NCBI GenBank assembly: GCA_003049465.1
Contig: PYSS01000156.1
Coordinates: forward strand, 2,381 to 66,380
Direction: 5' to 3'
Length of the DNA: 64,000 nucleotides
From: Magnaporthiopsis rhizophila
Lineage: Eukaryota > Ascomycota > Sordariomycetes > Magnaporthales > Magnaporthaceae
Shown: positions 1 to 10,326 of the stretch, one piece after another
Layout: each line of letters begins with the position of its first letter
How positions within the stretch are numbered: the stretch's first letter is position 1
The notes under the pieces: generated by a model
The model's database searches: none
What the model saw: only the letters and a program-made list of their open reading frames with translations
Told to the model about the DNA's origin: nothing
Position numbers and translations under genes: made by a program

Positions 1-857
1 GGGGGGGGGGGGGGGGGGGCAAAAAGACTAGCCGTGCTGGCGCCTGCCTGTCGTATCTATTGGGTGGAATGAACATACCGGTTCTGCCCTCAGCACGGCC
101 TGACCGCCGGCTTCTGCACTCATCCTCGCAAAAGGCCGGAACGAGTTATCCGTCAAGACGTAGACGCCCTGTGTATGCCTGTTAACATGCTGAACTTGCC
201 CTCCACCAACCCCCCTGTCCTTTTTGTCTTGGAGCAGCAAAAAGCGGATATAGAAGACGGGCACGTTACCCTATGATTCGTCTTAAGATTGTCCACCTGC
301 TTCCTGAACACGAGCGTCCAGAGGTCTTTACAGAGGAACTTTATCACGTCGAGCGTGTCGTTGAAGCGCGGTCGGTCTTTGGAGAACCTGGACGGACCAA
401 GGGCGCAATGTCAGCCAAACGGACTCACTATGAGCCGGCGCGAGAGCGAGAGAGAGAGAGCAGGCACACGGGGAAGCTCTCACCTCTCAACCAAGCCCTG
501 CCCAACACGATAACCCTGCATCTCCAGCCGGTACGACACGGCATCGCGCTCCTCGTCCTCGTCCATGGTGCCGCGCCGCGCCGCGCCCGCGCGTCCTCCT
601 GTTCCTGGTCCGGACTCGGTCGACGGGGCCCCTGTTGTCCCTGCTGCTGCTGGTGCTGTTGTTGTTGTCGTCGCCGACGAAGCCTGTGCTGTTGCTGTTG
701 CTGCTGCTGCCGCCGCCGCCGCCGCGTCGACCTCGTTGGCGACGCGGTACGCCATGGGCACCAGCTCGATGAGCAGAAAGTCGAGGCACGACGAGCTGAA
801 GAACATGGCATTCGGGTCCGACGCGTTATACGGCGGCATGACCGTCTCGAACGACAT
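1..857 (-). CDS. TRS33: TRAPP complex subunit Trs33/TRAPPC6 (partial, 3' end outside window)
   Basis: Small core subunit of the TRAPP tethering complex, which acts on Rab GTPases of the early secretory pathway and Golgi. Three exons are visible: 857-484, 387-270 and 168-79. The last ends at a GTATGT donor, so the C-terminal exon lies beyond the left edge. The N-terminus (FFSSSCLDFLLIELVPMAYR) and the spliced stretch GLVERFSKDRPRF, then DVIKFLCKDLWTLVF and KQVDNLKTNHRGVYVLTDN, match the TRAPPC6/Trs33 core. Between the first helix and YRVGQGLVER there is a low-complexity insert of roughly 60 residues: poly-Ala, Thr-rich, then Gly/Arg. Intron 1 carries a GA repeat near its 5' end. The window begins with a run of 19 G, suggesting that the missing exon sits next to an assembly gap. 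Family assignment is firm; the exact insert length relative to relatives is not known to me. Confidence 0.9.
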
Positions 858-2074
858 GGTTGCTCGCTTGCTTGTGTTTGGTGTGAGGGGAGAGGGAGCG
901 CGGGCGGGCGGCGGCGGTTAGGTCGGATCGAGCTGCCTGCTCTGCTCTCCCAATGGCTCGGCGTCGTACACGGACGGGCCCGCCTGTCTCTCTTCTCCTC
1001 GCAAGGCTAGTAAGCTGTGCTATGCGACTCTGGTCTCCTCCTCGGTCGGCAGGCAGCGCGGCGCGCGAGTTGTGTGGGCGGGGTGCCAGTCGGCGGTTGG
1101 CGAACGGAGCCAAGGTATTGGCGTCACTTCCGTTTGCTTGCGGGGTCTCAATACGGCCAGATATATAGATGCGGTGTGGCTCTCGGGACGATTGAAGATG
1201 TCTAGAATAGGAACGGCCTTTCTAGTGATCTCGTGCGGATTTTGCAAGAGTCGGTGGTCGCTTGCTTGGATGACGGCTGCTATCAAAATGTTGCGGCGAA
1301 CTTTGGATAAGTGATGATCCTGGGTGCGGAATCGTTGATGCGTGCAAGTTGCTGTGATCCACTCCAGGTCGTTCCAGCCAGTGCTGGCCGCTGGGCGGGC
1401 GCTTAATTGGCAGGTACCTACCTTTGTACCTAGAAGCAGGACCCCACCACCTGCCCCTCAGGCGGGCTGGTCTGGTTCGTCAATTGCGAGGCGAAAATTA
1501 ATGATGTCTTTGAAATCTCAAAAGAGCACAGGCATAAATCATTTCTTACAACGCGTCCAAGACCTGACCTGCCTAACTATGAAAGTATTTTATCCGTGAG
1601 CCAACTGGATCACCTCAAACACCCAAGCATCCGACAACGACACGACCGTTCAGATTACTTGGATATTCTTGGTGTATTCCACCGCCCAGGAAACCCCTTG
1701 CCAGGACCCATCCATCGTCCGTCCAGACCATCTATCGGCAGGCCTTGTGAATTTCAGCCAAAAGAGCTCATCGAAGAACGCTCTGCCAAGAGATTAGAAA
1801 AATTGTGACATGCCGCAAAACCAAACTCCTCGCCGGGCTCGTAAAGAAAACCAGATTTGCCATGATTATAAAACACATGAAGGGGTGCGCCGTAAGGATA
1901 CCGCCATCGGCGTGAAATCCGCACCCGCTTCTCCGAACCCAACCCTCTTCTCGGCGCCGCGTCGCTTGGACTCCTGACTTTATACGCAGTGTATAGCCAG
2001 ATGCCTCCACTACAGCGCCATTGTAAACCCAAACGGGGCTCCCCCTCAAGCCAGACTGCTCAACTACCAGGCCA
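858..2074. other. Intergenic region between TRS33 5' end and SIZ ligase 3' end
   Basis: This holds the TRS33 promoter on its left side and the SIZ ligase 3' UTR on its right. Short open frames here have no recognisable domain, splice support or coding-like third-position bias. A GGTACCTACC/GTACCTAG motif lies near 1412-1432. I see no RNA gene or mobile element. Confidence 0.6.
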
Positions 2075-4388
2075 TCAGTAGTAGCCGTTGGGGCCGGTAT
2101 TTTGTCGCTTGGGCGGAGGCGCCGAAGGTTCGTCGTCGTCCGACCCGGTCAGGTCGATGACGTCTGGCGCAGGGCGCTTGGTGCCGGCGGACTGCGCAGA
2201 CCGGGGCATCGACGAGCCCTCTCGCGAGACTCCCATGTTTGTGTTGGGAGTGCTCGGCATCTGATATGATCGGGCGGGTGTTACTGTGCTGCGGCCACCG
2301 AAGTAACTGATGTCGGATATTACCACGTCGTCATCGTCGAGATTAAAGCTGTTCTCAGGCTCGTCGTCCTTGATCTCATCCGCCTCAGGCCCTGCTAGAC
2401 GCCACTTGCCGTTCGGCTCGATTTTCACTTGCTCGACTGACTTGGCCGTCTCCTGCAAAATCTCTTTCGCGTACCTATTGCCGTGTTAGTAAAAGCGACT
2501 GAGGGCGGCCAAAGTCAAACGCCAGTTCATCCAAGGGGGTTCATACTCGTCGACTGCCAGCCTCTCAAACGGCGCTGGCTGATTGCAGATGGGACACAAC
2601 CACTGCGGGCCCTGCTCCTGGAGCTGCAGATACGAGGTGGCATCGAAACATTGGATGTGTTTGCATGCCTCCGATCTCACAGGAACTTCAAGCCGCATAC
2701 ATGAGAGGGGACATTTCAGAGACATGACCTGAGACGTCGTTACGATCTCGGTATCTCTTGCCTTCCGGGTGACTAGGAAAGAAGGACACGGCACACGTTA
2801 GCCATCCGGGCGGAAGGGCCAGGGTAAATTAGGTCCTCGCGACTCAAGAGACTTACTCTCATTTACCACTGCCTGCCTCGATATCTTTTTGCCGCATTGA
2901 AGGCGACCAACAAGGCTATCGACAGAGTGCGACTTGCAAGCATAGATGCAGATGTAGAATTTCTAGGTGGGAAAGTGGTCTGATTAGAATACGTGCGCAA
3001 AGGGGCGTGGGCAAGGAACAGGATAGGCACGGCCTCTGTAAACGGTCTGCTGTTTCTTTTTACGGAGGTCGGAACGCCGTGGTGCTTCATATCAGAACGA
3101 GAGGGGCGACTTACCTTGTTGGTCATGGCGTAAGTAAACTCGACGGTGTTGGGGTAGCTCGGGGGCCTTTGGCGGAGCAAGCCGGTGATGTCGGCCGGCC
3201 TTGTCGACCCAGGCTTGTTCTTGAGCCCGCGCAGGTTTGCCTTGACGTCCACGCCGTTGACCTTTAGCTCGGACTGGTGAGGAAATGCTATCTCCTGGAC
3301 ACCAGTGTTGCCCAAGGCGCAGAAGACCATGATCTTGACAGAAGGGTCTGTCAGGTGCCGCTGCAATTCGTGCGCCCTGAGAGTGATCGGCACTGTCCTA
3401 CGGTTCTGGATCATTGCTGCTTTCACCCAGCCAGGCCGAGGGCCGTTGTGTCAACTCACAAGCTTCCCGGCGGATATCATGTTTTACGGGAAGGGAGACT
3501 CACGATCGCATGTCTTGACATCGGCCAATAGGCTGATTGGTTCGTGAAACGGACTCGGCTTAAAGGAAAACACTGTTTCGGTTAGAACATGCCCAAACCA
3601 GAGAGCAGGGGACAGAGCCGTACGGCTGTTGATAGACTGCGGCATTGCTTGAGAGGGCCTGTCATTCTGCTGCGTCACCGCGGCATATGTCGATCCTGGG
3701 GTGGCCGGGGCAGGGTAGCCTTGGGCCTGAGCGTACGCCGGCATGGAGCTTCGGGGCGAAGCCGTAGAGACAGCGCTTGTTAGGTGGTTGTGGTGCTGTT
3801 GCTGATGCGACGGCTGTGGTGGCGTCGCGTGTAAGGTTGCATGCTGTGGTTGATGGCCCGGATAGCTCCTCCCGTTCTGGCTATTGTCGCGAACTTGATG
3901 TATGCTGGCGCGAACTTGACCAAAGCGGAACTGATCGGTTGCAGAATCGTGGATGACTGCGGCGACGTTCCCAGAGTCAGGACGATGTCCGCGTTGGGGG
4001 AGGAACTGAGTGCGTGGTGATAGCACGGGAAAGCATCCGCAGACGCGCAGGCGGGTGGGGGCAGTTTTGGTACATGTGAAGCTTTGCGGAAAAGGAAGGA
4101 GCGAGGGGCGCGGCCAGGCAGCCCTTTCGCCTTGTTTTCTTTTCCCTTCTTTTTCACGCTTCGGTGGGAAAAACCAAAGAAGACGGCAAGCAAGCAAAAA
4201 AGAAAAACGTATTAACGGGACTCACGTGACACTATTCGCCGCTGCAGATCGGCTTTCACGCCAGAGGTCCGCAGGCCGTTGAGCTGGCAGATACTCTGCA
4301 GCTGACGGTTCAAGAGCGCACTGCTGTTCACCAGGGTCACAAGAGCCTGGATGTCAGCCCTGGCTGCAGCGTAGCCTGTTGAGGTCAT
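2075..4388 (-). CDS. SIZ1: SIZ/PIAS-type E3 SUMO ligase (SAP, PINIT, SP-RING)
   Basis: Nuclear E3 ligase that transfers SUMO from Ubc9 to chromatin and septin-type substrates. Six exons rebuilt: 4388-4226, 3956-3504, 3416-3115, 2962-2857, 2772-2547 and 2474-2075, totalling 1650 nt for 549 residues. Order of domains: SAP DNA-binding motif at about residues 10-51; Gln/His/Pro-rich linker; PINIT domain at about 170-340, including FKPSPFHEPI and KFYICIYACK; SP-RING at about 360-410, with KCPLSC, the CKHIQCFD core and WLCPIC zinc ligands. The tail is acidic with a hydrophobic-acidic VVISDI stretch and a textbook SUMO-interacting motif VIDLTGSDDDE at about 522-532, followed by a basic PPPKR. All five introns have GT-AG ends and join in frame. 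It could equally be named Pli1-like; Siz1 and Pli1 are the same family. The start lies just upstream of the SAP helix and has no competing in-frame ATG. Confidence 0.93.
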
Positions 4389-5853
4389 CTCTGGTGGGCG
4401 GCTCGAGCTTGGCCCCCAAGGCGAGACTTGATCGGTTGCGTGCGGCTTTCCCACACCGGGCACCCGTCGGTGGCCAATCAGCCACCTCGCCACCCGCGTA
4501 CCAAAGCCCAACCGCCCTGCCGTCCGAATTTGCACACAGTCGAAAACTGGAACTTCCCGGAATGGCGTGGGGTTCGAAGCAATCCGGGGCGCGGCGCAAA
4601 CGGGATCCCGAGCAAGGACAAACAGAGGAAACGCCAAAGCTAGGGGTAGGGTCCTAAGTTGCAAGGAGACTTTGGGACAGGCGGCGGGTGGCCGTATGCA
4701 GGAATATGTAGACTGCCGTGTCCGGATGGGCTCGGCGGAGCAAAAGGTGCGACACCCAGTTCAACCCTCGGGCGAGGCCGGAGCTACGTGCTACAAGCGA
4801 GTCCAGCAAACACAAGCGTAGGCCGCCACCGAGGTATGCAAATGATAGCACAATATATCCGGGCAGATGGCTAGGTGGACGGAAGGAGCGTCGACAGGTA
4901 AGACGTATGCTGGTCGGTCGGGATGCGCTCGCGCGGCAACTATGGTGCTTTCCGCGCGTCGCGATTTATGGGTATGGATGTTGTCGCTCGGCGATAGCTT
5001 CGGGGGTCTAGCGTCGGATTGTTCGCGCCGTGATTCGGGGAGAGAATACGTCTAGCAATGCCCGGTATTTGCGACAGAAAGTTGGTCTGCAGATGTCTGC
5101 GCAGAAGCGTTCATTTATTAGCACAGCTCCTCGCGTATAATCCCCAGGGGCGTCTAGAGCCTTCGCAGCTGCTCGCCTTCCAGAGCCTCGCTCAGAGCCG
5201 GGCGTTGTATCACACTTACGAAGCAATCCGGGTCAAGCGCAGTAGCCGCTCGAGCACACAAAAGGACCGTCGACCCTTACGGTTGCGTTGGTGTGTATAT
5301 CATTGAGGGTCTTCTGCTCTCCGCCCGAGACTTCCTCTCTGTCGTCGATGTGCAGCCTCGAAAGGCTGAGGGCAGAGTTCCTGAGGCAGAATCGCTTTTC
5401 CTGGTCATCCCTTTCTACCCGGGCACCACTGGTGGGGCGACAGGCAGATTACCACCTATCAGAATCAACCAGATTTGCCAGGGCGCCGGAGGTAGTCCCC
5501 GCCGCGGGGGCCGCGTTGCGCGATTGCCTTTTTTTTTTTTTTTTCTCCTCCTCAGCATATTTGCCCAGGTTCTTCGGAGTGGCAATTATCCTCCCATCGC
5601 AAACCCAGGCAGACCAGTCCATCTGGGTACCTTATTTCGTTCCCCATCCTTATCTTATCGTGAGTGTACAATCTTCGACTGGGCACCTGCATCGACCGGG
5701 CCCACCACCAATTCGGCCTCGAATTCTCGGCGATCCACGACTCCTTCACTCGATAACGAACGAAGCCTCCAGTCGCCGCACCCTATATCACATTCCTCAG
5801 GAGTGCCTACGTACACTCTTACTGCCTCTTCTCGTCTGTACTTCTCAGCAGTC
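4389..5853. other. Divergent intergenic region, SIZ ligase / LLP-like gene
   Basis: Shared upstream region of two genes transcribed away from each other. The right part (about 5530-5850) contains a T-run at 5528-5544 and CT-rich sequence typical of a fungal 5' leader for the right-hand gene. Open frames in this interval, including one running through the leader in frame with the right-hand gene, have no protein features I recognise. Confidence 0.55.
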
Positions 5854-6380
5854 ATGGCGAAATCTCAGCGAGCGAGTAGTCGTAAGAACAACAACCAGAG
5901 GCTGAAGCGCAATGTTTTTGGCCCGGTCGAGGCGGCGAGGACCGAACGGCTTTCGGCAAAGTTGATGGAATTGGCTGCGCAGCCAAAGGAGTCCAAGATG
6001 GAGGATGTTAGCCCAGAAGTCGCTGCTGGTAAGTGCAGATACTAACGTCTTCACATATCCCAGATATATTAGTTAGTATCTTCTCACTCACACTCAGACC
6101 AACGCATAGAAACCGAGGACGTGGATAAGATTGAGACAGCGGATGATGAGTCCAAAAACACAAGTAGGTTTTTTCCCCTTCCCGACTCAAAAACCCACCC
6201 AAAGAATGAGGAGATTTGAGGAACTAACATTGGACTCATCAAGAAATGGACGTCGACTCTGGTGCTCAATCCGCCAAGAAGCAAAGTGGGAAGATCGAAA
6301 AGAGGCGATCCAAGAGGTCAAAGTCCTCGATCGTCTTCAAAACCTATCAGGACAGGCACGGCTCCAAGAAGAGAAAGTGA
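5854..6380 (+). CDS. LLP/YBL028C-like small basic nuclear protein (DUF2423)
   Basis: A 121-residue lysine- and arginine-rich protein of the family that includes yeast YBL028C and animal LLPH (LAPS18-like). These are nuclear or nucleolar proteins linked to pre-60S ribosome material. Exons 5854-6028, 6110-6163 and 6244-6380 sum to 366 nt. The N-terminus MAKSQRASSRKNNNQRLKRN followed by VFGPVEAARTERLSAKLMEL is the diagnostic DUF2423 block. A short acidic middle exon follows. The C-terminus SSIVFKTYQDRHGSKKRK matches the family's conserved basic tail. Intron 1 has a GTAAGT donor and a TACTAAC branch site; its acceptor could be 6063 or 6109, and only 6109 keeps the conserved tail in frame. The acceptor before exon 3 is a weaker AAG. 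Its function in this organism is inferred from the family. Confidence 0.88.
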
Positions 6381-6898
6381 ATGGTTCTACTGCGTTATCG
6401 TAATCCAATCAATATGAAGGCCTAAAGGCATCATGAAATCACGGTTGTGCGGAAAATATGGCTGGAATTTTCTGACTACCATGTTTTCTGATTTTTTTTT
6501 TCTCGCTTGCATGGGCTCAAGGAGCAGGGGTTTCATGGTCGGGCCCACCTTTCATGGGGCCACGTCGTCCAATGGCTGTTTGAATTGTTCGTCGAATACG
6601 GCAAGGCTATCCGATGCAGGTGGACAGCTTGGCTTGTCGATTCAGCGATGTTTGAACTGGCTTGGTTTTGGGAGCCTTTGCCAGTGGTTCCAACACTGAG
6701 AGATCCAGGTGACCATCTGCCAACCAAGATCAACCCAACGCCTGGCCTGTCCATTCATCACTTGTCGCATCTTCTTTTCTAATGATGGCGTGAGACGTAT
6801 CTTATTTGCCGCAGAAATATTTCCTCTGCGCCTGTCTTAGCATTGCCAGTCTTCCTTTCGACGGAATCCGCGACCCTTAGTGGCGCGGTTCAATATCA
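6381..6898. other. Intergenic region before LAS21
   Basis: The 3' UTR of the LLP-like gene followed by the LAS21 promoter. Short open frames are present but have no recognisable features. Confidence 0.6.
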
Positions 6899-9800
6899 AT
6901 GTCCCGGCTACAGGCGAGTCGCGATGCGGCTGCATTCCTGGTTATTGTGCTGCTGGTCGGCGCCAACATACTCATCCCCATAGCCATCCTGACCTATGCC
7001 ACGGGCTTTTTCCCATACAAGCCCGTCCTGCCTGGTCTTGCCCAGTTTGACAAGCTCGAGCTGGGCCCACCCCCTGCGGCCCCTTTCCACCGGCTGGTGT
7101 TCATGGTGGTGGACGCGCTTAGAAGTGACTTTGTATACACCGCCGGCTCCGGCTTCGAGTATACGCAGAAGTAAGCTGCGCCTTCCCTCCATCCATGCAT
7201 AGGTCTCAGCCGCACATGCTCACCGTCCGCTTAGGCTCATACGCGATGGCGCCGCGCTGCCATTCACGGCACATGCCACGTCGCCCACAGTGACAATGCC
7301 TCGAATCAAGGCAATCACCACGGGCTCGATCCCGTCGTTTCTGGATGTTATCCTCAACATTGATGAGGGTGATGAGAGCTCGTCTCTTGCGTCGCAGGAC
7401 ACCTGGTTGGCCCAGATGAAGGCAAAAGACTCGGGAAGACTGCTTTTGTACGGCGACGACACGTGGCTGAAGCTATTTCCAGGCACTTTCGACCGCGCCG
7501 ACGGTACATCTAGCTTCTTTGTGGCTGTATGTGCTTTTTTTTCTGTTGTATCCTCTTCTACACGGCCCCTGCTGATTGCCGTCTAGGACTTCACCGAGGT
7601 CGATAACAATGTGACCCGCCACGTCGTGCCGGAGCTCGCGAATTCGGATTGGAGCACAATGGTCCTGCATTATCTCGGCCTGGACCACATCGGGCACAAG
7701 GGGGGCCCGAGGAGGTAAACACGATCTAGGCACCCCTCTGCTAGTGCGGGGACCTCGCTGACACTGGACAAGTCAACATATGATTCCCAAACAACGCGAG
7801 ATGGACGGAATAGTCAAGGATATCTACGAGGCGATCGAGTCTCAGGAGCACCTCCAGTCCACATTGCTGGTCATCTGTGGCGACCACGGCATGAACGATG
7901 CAGGAAACCATGGGGCATCCTCGCCGGGAGAGACCTCGCCCGCCCTCGTGTTTGTATCCCCCAAGCTCAAAGCCCTTGGTCGCGGCTCCGAGGCGCCTGC
8001 TCCATACCAAGAAGATTTCCAGTACTACAATGTCGTCGAGCAGTCCGATCTCGCCCCGACCCTTGCCGCGCTTCTCGGATTTCCCGTGCCGAAGAACAAT
8101 CTCGGCGCCTTCATCCCTAACTTTCTCCCCTTGTGGCCGAAAAGTAGGTCGTTCCAGCCTTGGTTTGGTCAAGCGAGATTTAGAAGATCTCCGTATACTG
8201 ACATAATCATGTACACAACAAACAGGGGAAGATAAGACGCAGCTTCTGCTACGCAATGCCCGCCAGGTGCTGGCCATCGTCCAGGCAGCTTTTGGGGATC
8301 ATCTCTTCAACGGACAACTGCAGGTTGAAGCGTGTGCTCTGGCAAAGTCTGAAGTGGGCAAGCTGGCCTGCGAGTGGCAAAGGCTTACGGGATATACGAG
8401 CGAATGGGCCTCTGAGAGTCGTTTTGAAGACGAGTGGGTGCCTCGGATGACGAGCGTGAGCTTTTATTCCTAATCCATTTTACAGTATCGTTGACCGCAT
8501 CACCCGCTGACCACTGTGAATAGTGGCTTCGCAAGGCACAAGGGCTCATGAGCAGCATGGCCAGCAACTACCACATGGGAAGGATAAACTTGGGACAGCT
8601 CTTTGCCGTAGCCGCCATGGGAGTCACCATCATGGTCTCGAGGCTGCCGGCCACGGCAGAGGAGCGGTCTTACGTGCCGCTGACCCTCATGAGGGTCTGC
8701 TACGGCGTCATGATGTTTGCCAGCAGTTTCGTGGAGGAGGAGCAGCACTTCTGGTACTGGGCCACGACGGCTTGGCTGGCCTTCCTCGGCATCAGGCGCT
8801 TGAGGGGCGCCTCGGGCCTGCTACTCCGCGATCTCATGGCCACTTTCGTCGGCCTCGTGGCGATCAGAGTGCTGCGCGCCTGGAACCAGACGGGCCAGAA
8901 GTTTGCCGGGGAGCCCGACATCGTCAAGACCTTCCTTCGCACGAACCCCACGCTTCTCTGGGCGCTCGTCATCGGCACATACATATGGAACCACCGGAGC
9001 CTGGCCCGTGGGTTTGATGGGCTCCCCGCCTTCGTCAGCATAACAGGCACGACCTGCCTCGTGCTCGCCGCCTTCACCTTCAAACTGGCTTTTACGTATG
9101 AGGACTCGCCTGAGCTGGTTGCAGGCCTGGCCGAGTATGGTCTTGGACTCATCGCGGGGGCGTCGCTTCTGAGCCGCGCCCGAGCCGTTTTCGCTGGTCT
9201 CGCAATAGGTACCACCTGGGTCATATTCTCCATGGTTTCGAAGCGCGGCCGCTCAAAGAAGGCATCAAGTTCGTATACATCCACCCCAGCAGTCAATCTT
9301 GCAGGATGGGTGGTTTCTGCCTATGCCCTCAGGCTATCCTGGTATCTGTCTAACCCTTTCACAGGCCCTGAGACGCTGCATAGTCTATACACCCTGCTGG
9401 CCATGACGCAGTCCCGGGCCACCAACATCCCGCTGTTCCTCGTGCTGGAAGCCCTCTACCGGTTCCTGGGCGCCCAGGACCTCACGCTCGAGGAGCTCAG
9501 CACGTCGTGCCTGCTGCTGCAGTTCACCACCTTCTTCGCCTTTGGCGGCACCAACTCGATCGCGTCGGTCGACCTGTCGAGCGCCTACAACGGCATCGCT
9601 GGCTTCAACGTCGCCGCCGTCGGCCTCCTGACCTTTTTGGGCAACTGGGCCGGTCCCGTCTACTGGACCTTTGCCGCCAACACGCTGCTGCTGCGCGCGA
9701 GGAAGGCCGGCCACGGCCACGCCCCGCTCGTCTTCCGCAGGCACGCTGCCGTCCTCACCATGTTCACGGCCGCCAGCGCCGCGTTCGTCATGGCCGCGTG

Positions 9801-9939
9801 CACCGTGTTGCGGACGCACCTCTTCGTCTGGACCGTCTTCTCCCCCAAGTACCTGTACTGCATGGCCTGGAGCTTTGGACAGCACTTGGCCGTAAATCTC
9901 GGGCTTGGTGGGGTTCTGTACTGGCTGGGCGCCATCTAG
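6899..9939 (+). CDS. LAS21: GPI ethanolamine phosphate transferase 2 (Las21/Gpi7)
   Basis: ER membrane enzyme that adds ethanolamine phosphate to the second mannose of GPI anchor precursors, needed for normal cell-wall GPI proteins. Six exons: 6899-7170, 7235-7526, 7587-7714, 7773-8143, 8226-8455 and 8524-9939 (2709 nt, 902 residues). An N-terminal membrane anchor lies at about 11-35. A lumenal alkaline-phosphatase-like domain follows: VFMVVDALRSDFV metal-binding aspartate, HATSPTVTMPR with the nucleophilic Thr, LHYLGLDHIGH and CGDHGMND metal ligands. The last exon encodes the multi-spanning C-terminal half with many hydrophobic segments. The motif set and length fit Gpi7/PIG-G rather than Mcd4 or Gpi13, because the sequence GSGFEYTQ and the GGPRSQHMIPKQREMD block are typical of this branch. 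It is convergent with NOP4. Confidence 0.94.
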
Positions 9940-10326
9940 TCCCAGCTGTACGTGGTGGTAGTTACTAGGTAGGTAGACAGGTGGCAAGGGCAGCCACTGG
10001 CATAGACGAATAGATGTCACGGCCCGATACTTTGATAAGATCCCGCCGTGACCGCTCAAGCTAGCTTTTATTTGCAACTCTTTTAATGCTATTCTGGTTA
10101 CATAGTACGCAGTGTTATGAACAAGTGCCGAGCCGCTGTGGAGGACGGCAGCAAGTTGGTATCATTTGGTAATATCTACATGTGTTTTCGACAAGCAATA
10201 GAGGCCGGAGAATTGGCCTATGAAAAACGCACCGTCAAACATTCCCCATCGCGCCCAGTATCAGCTCTGCAGCCTACCTCCTTTTAGTATGCCTGCCTGC
10301 AACTCCTCGCGATAAGTTTATACAGC
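9940..10326. other. Convergent 3' region between LAS21 and NOP4
   Basis: Shared 3' untranslated space of two genes pointing at each other. A GTAGGTAGAC motif occurs just after the LAS21 stop. Nothing else is recognisable. Confidence 0.6.

Noticed and set aside
6064..6071. Possible 8-nt micro-exon in the LLP-like gene (between a TCCCAG acceptor and a GTTAGT donor)
   Set aside because: Including it shifts the frame and destroys the conserved C-terminal block SSIVFKTYQDRHGSKKRK, so a single longer intron is the better model.
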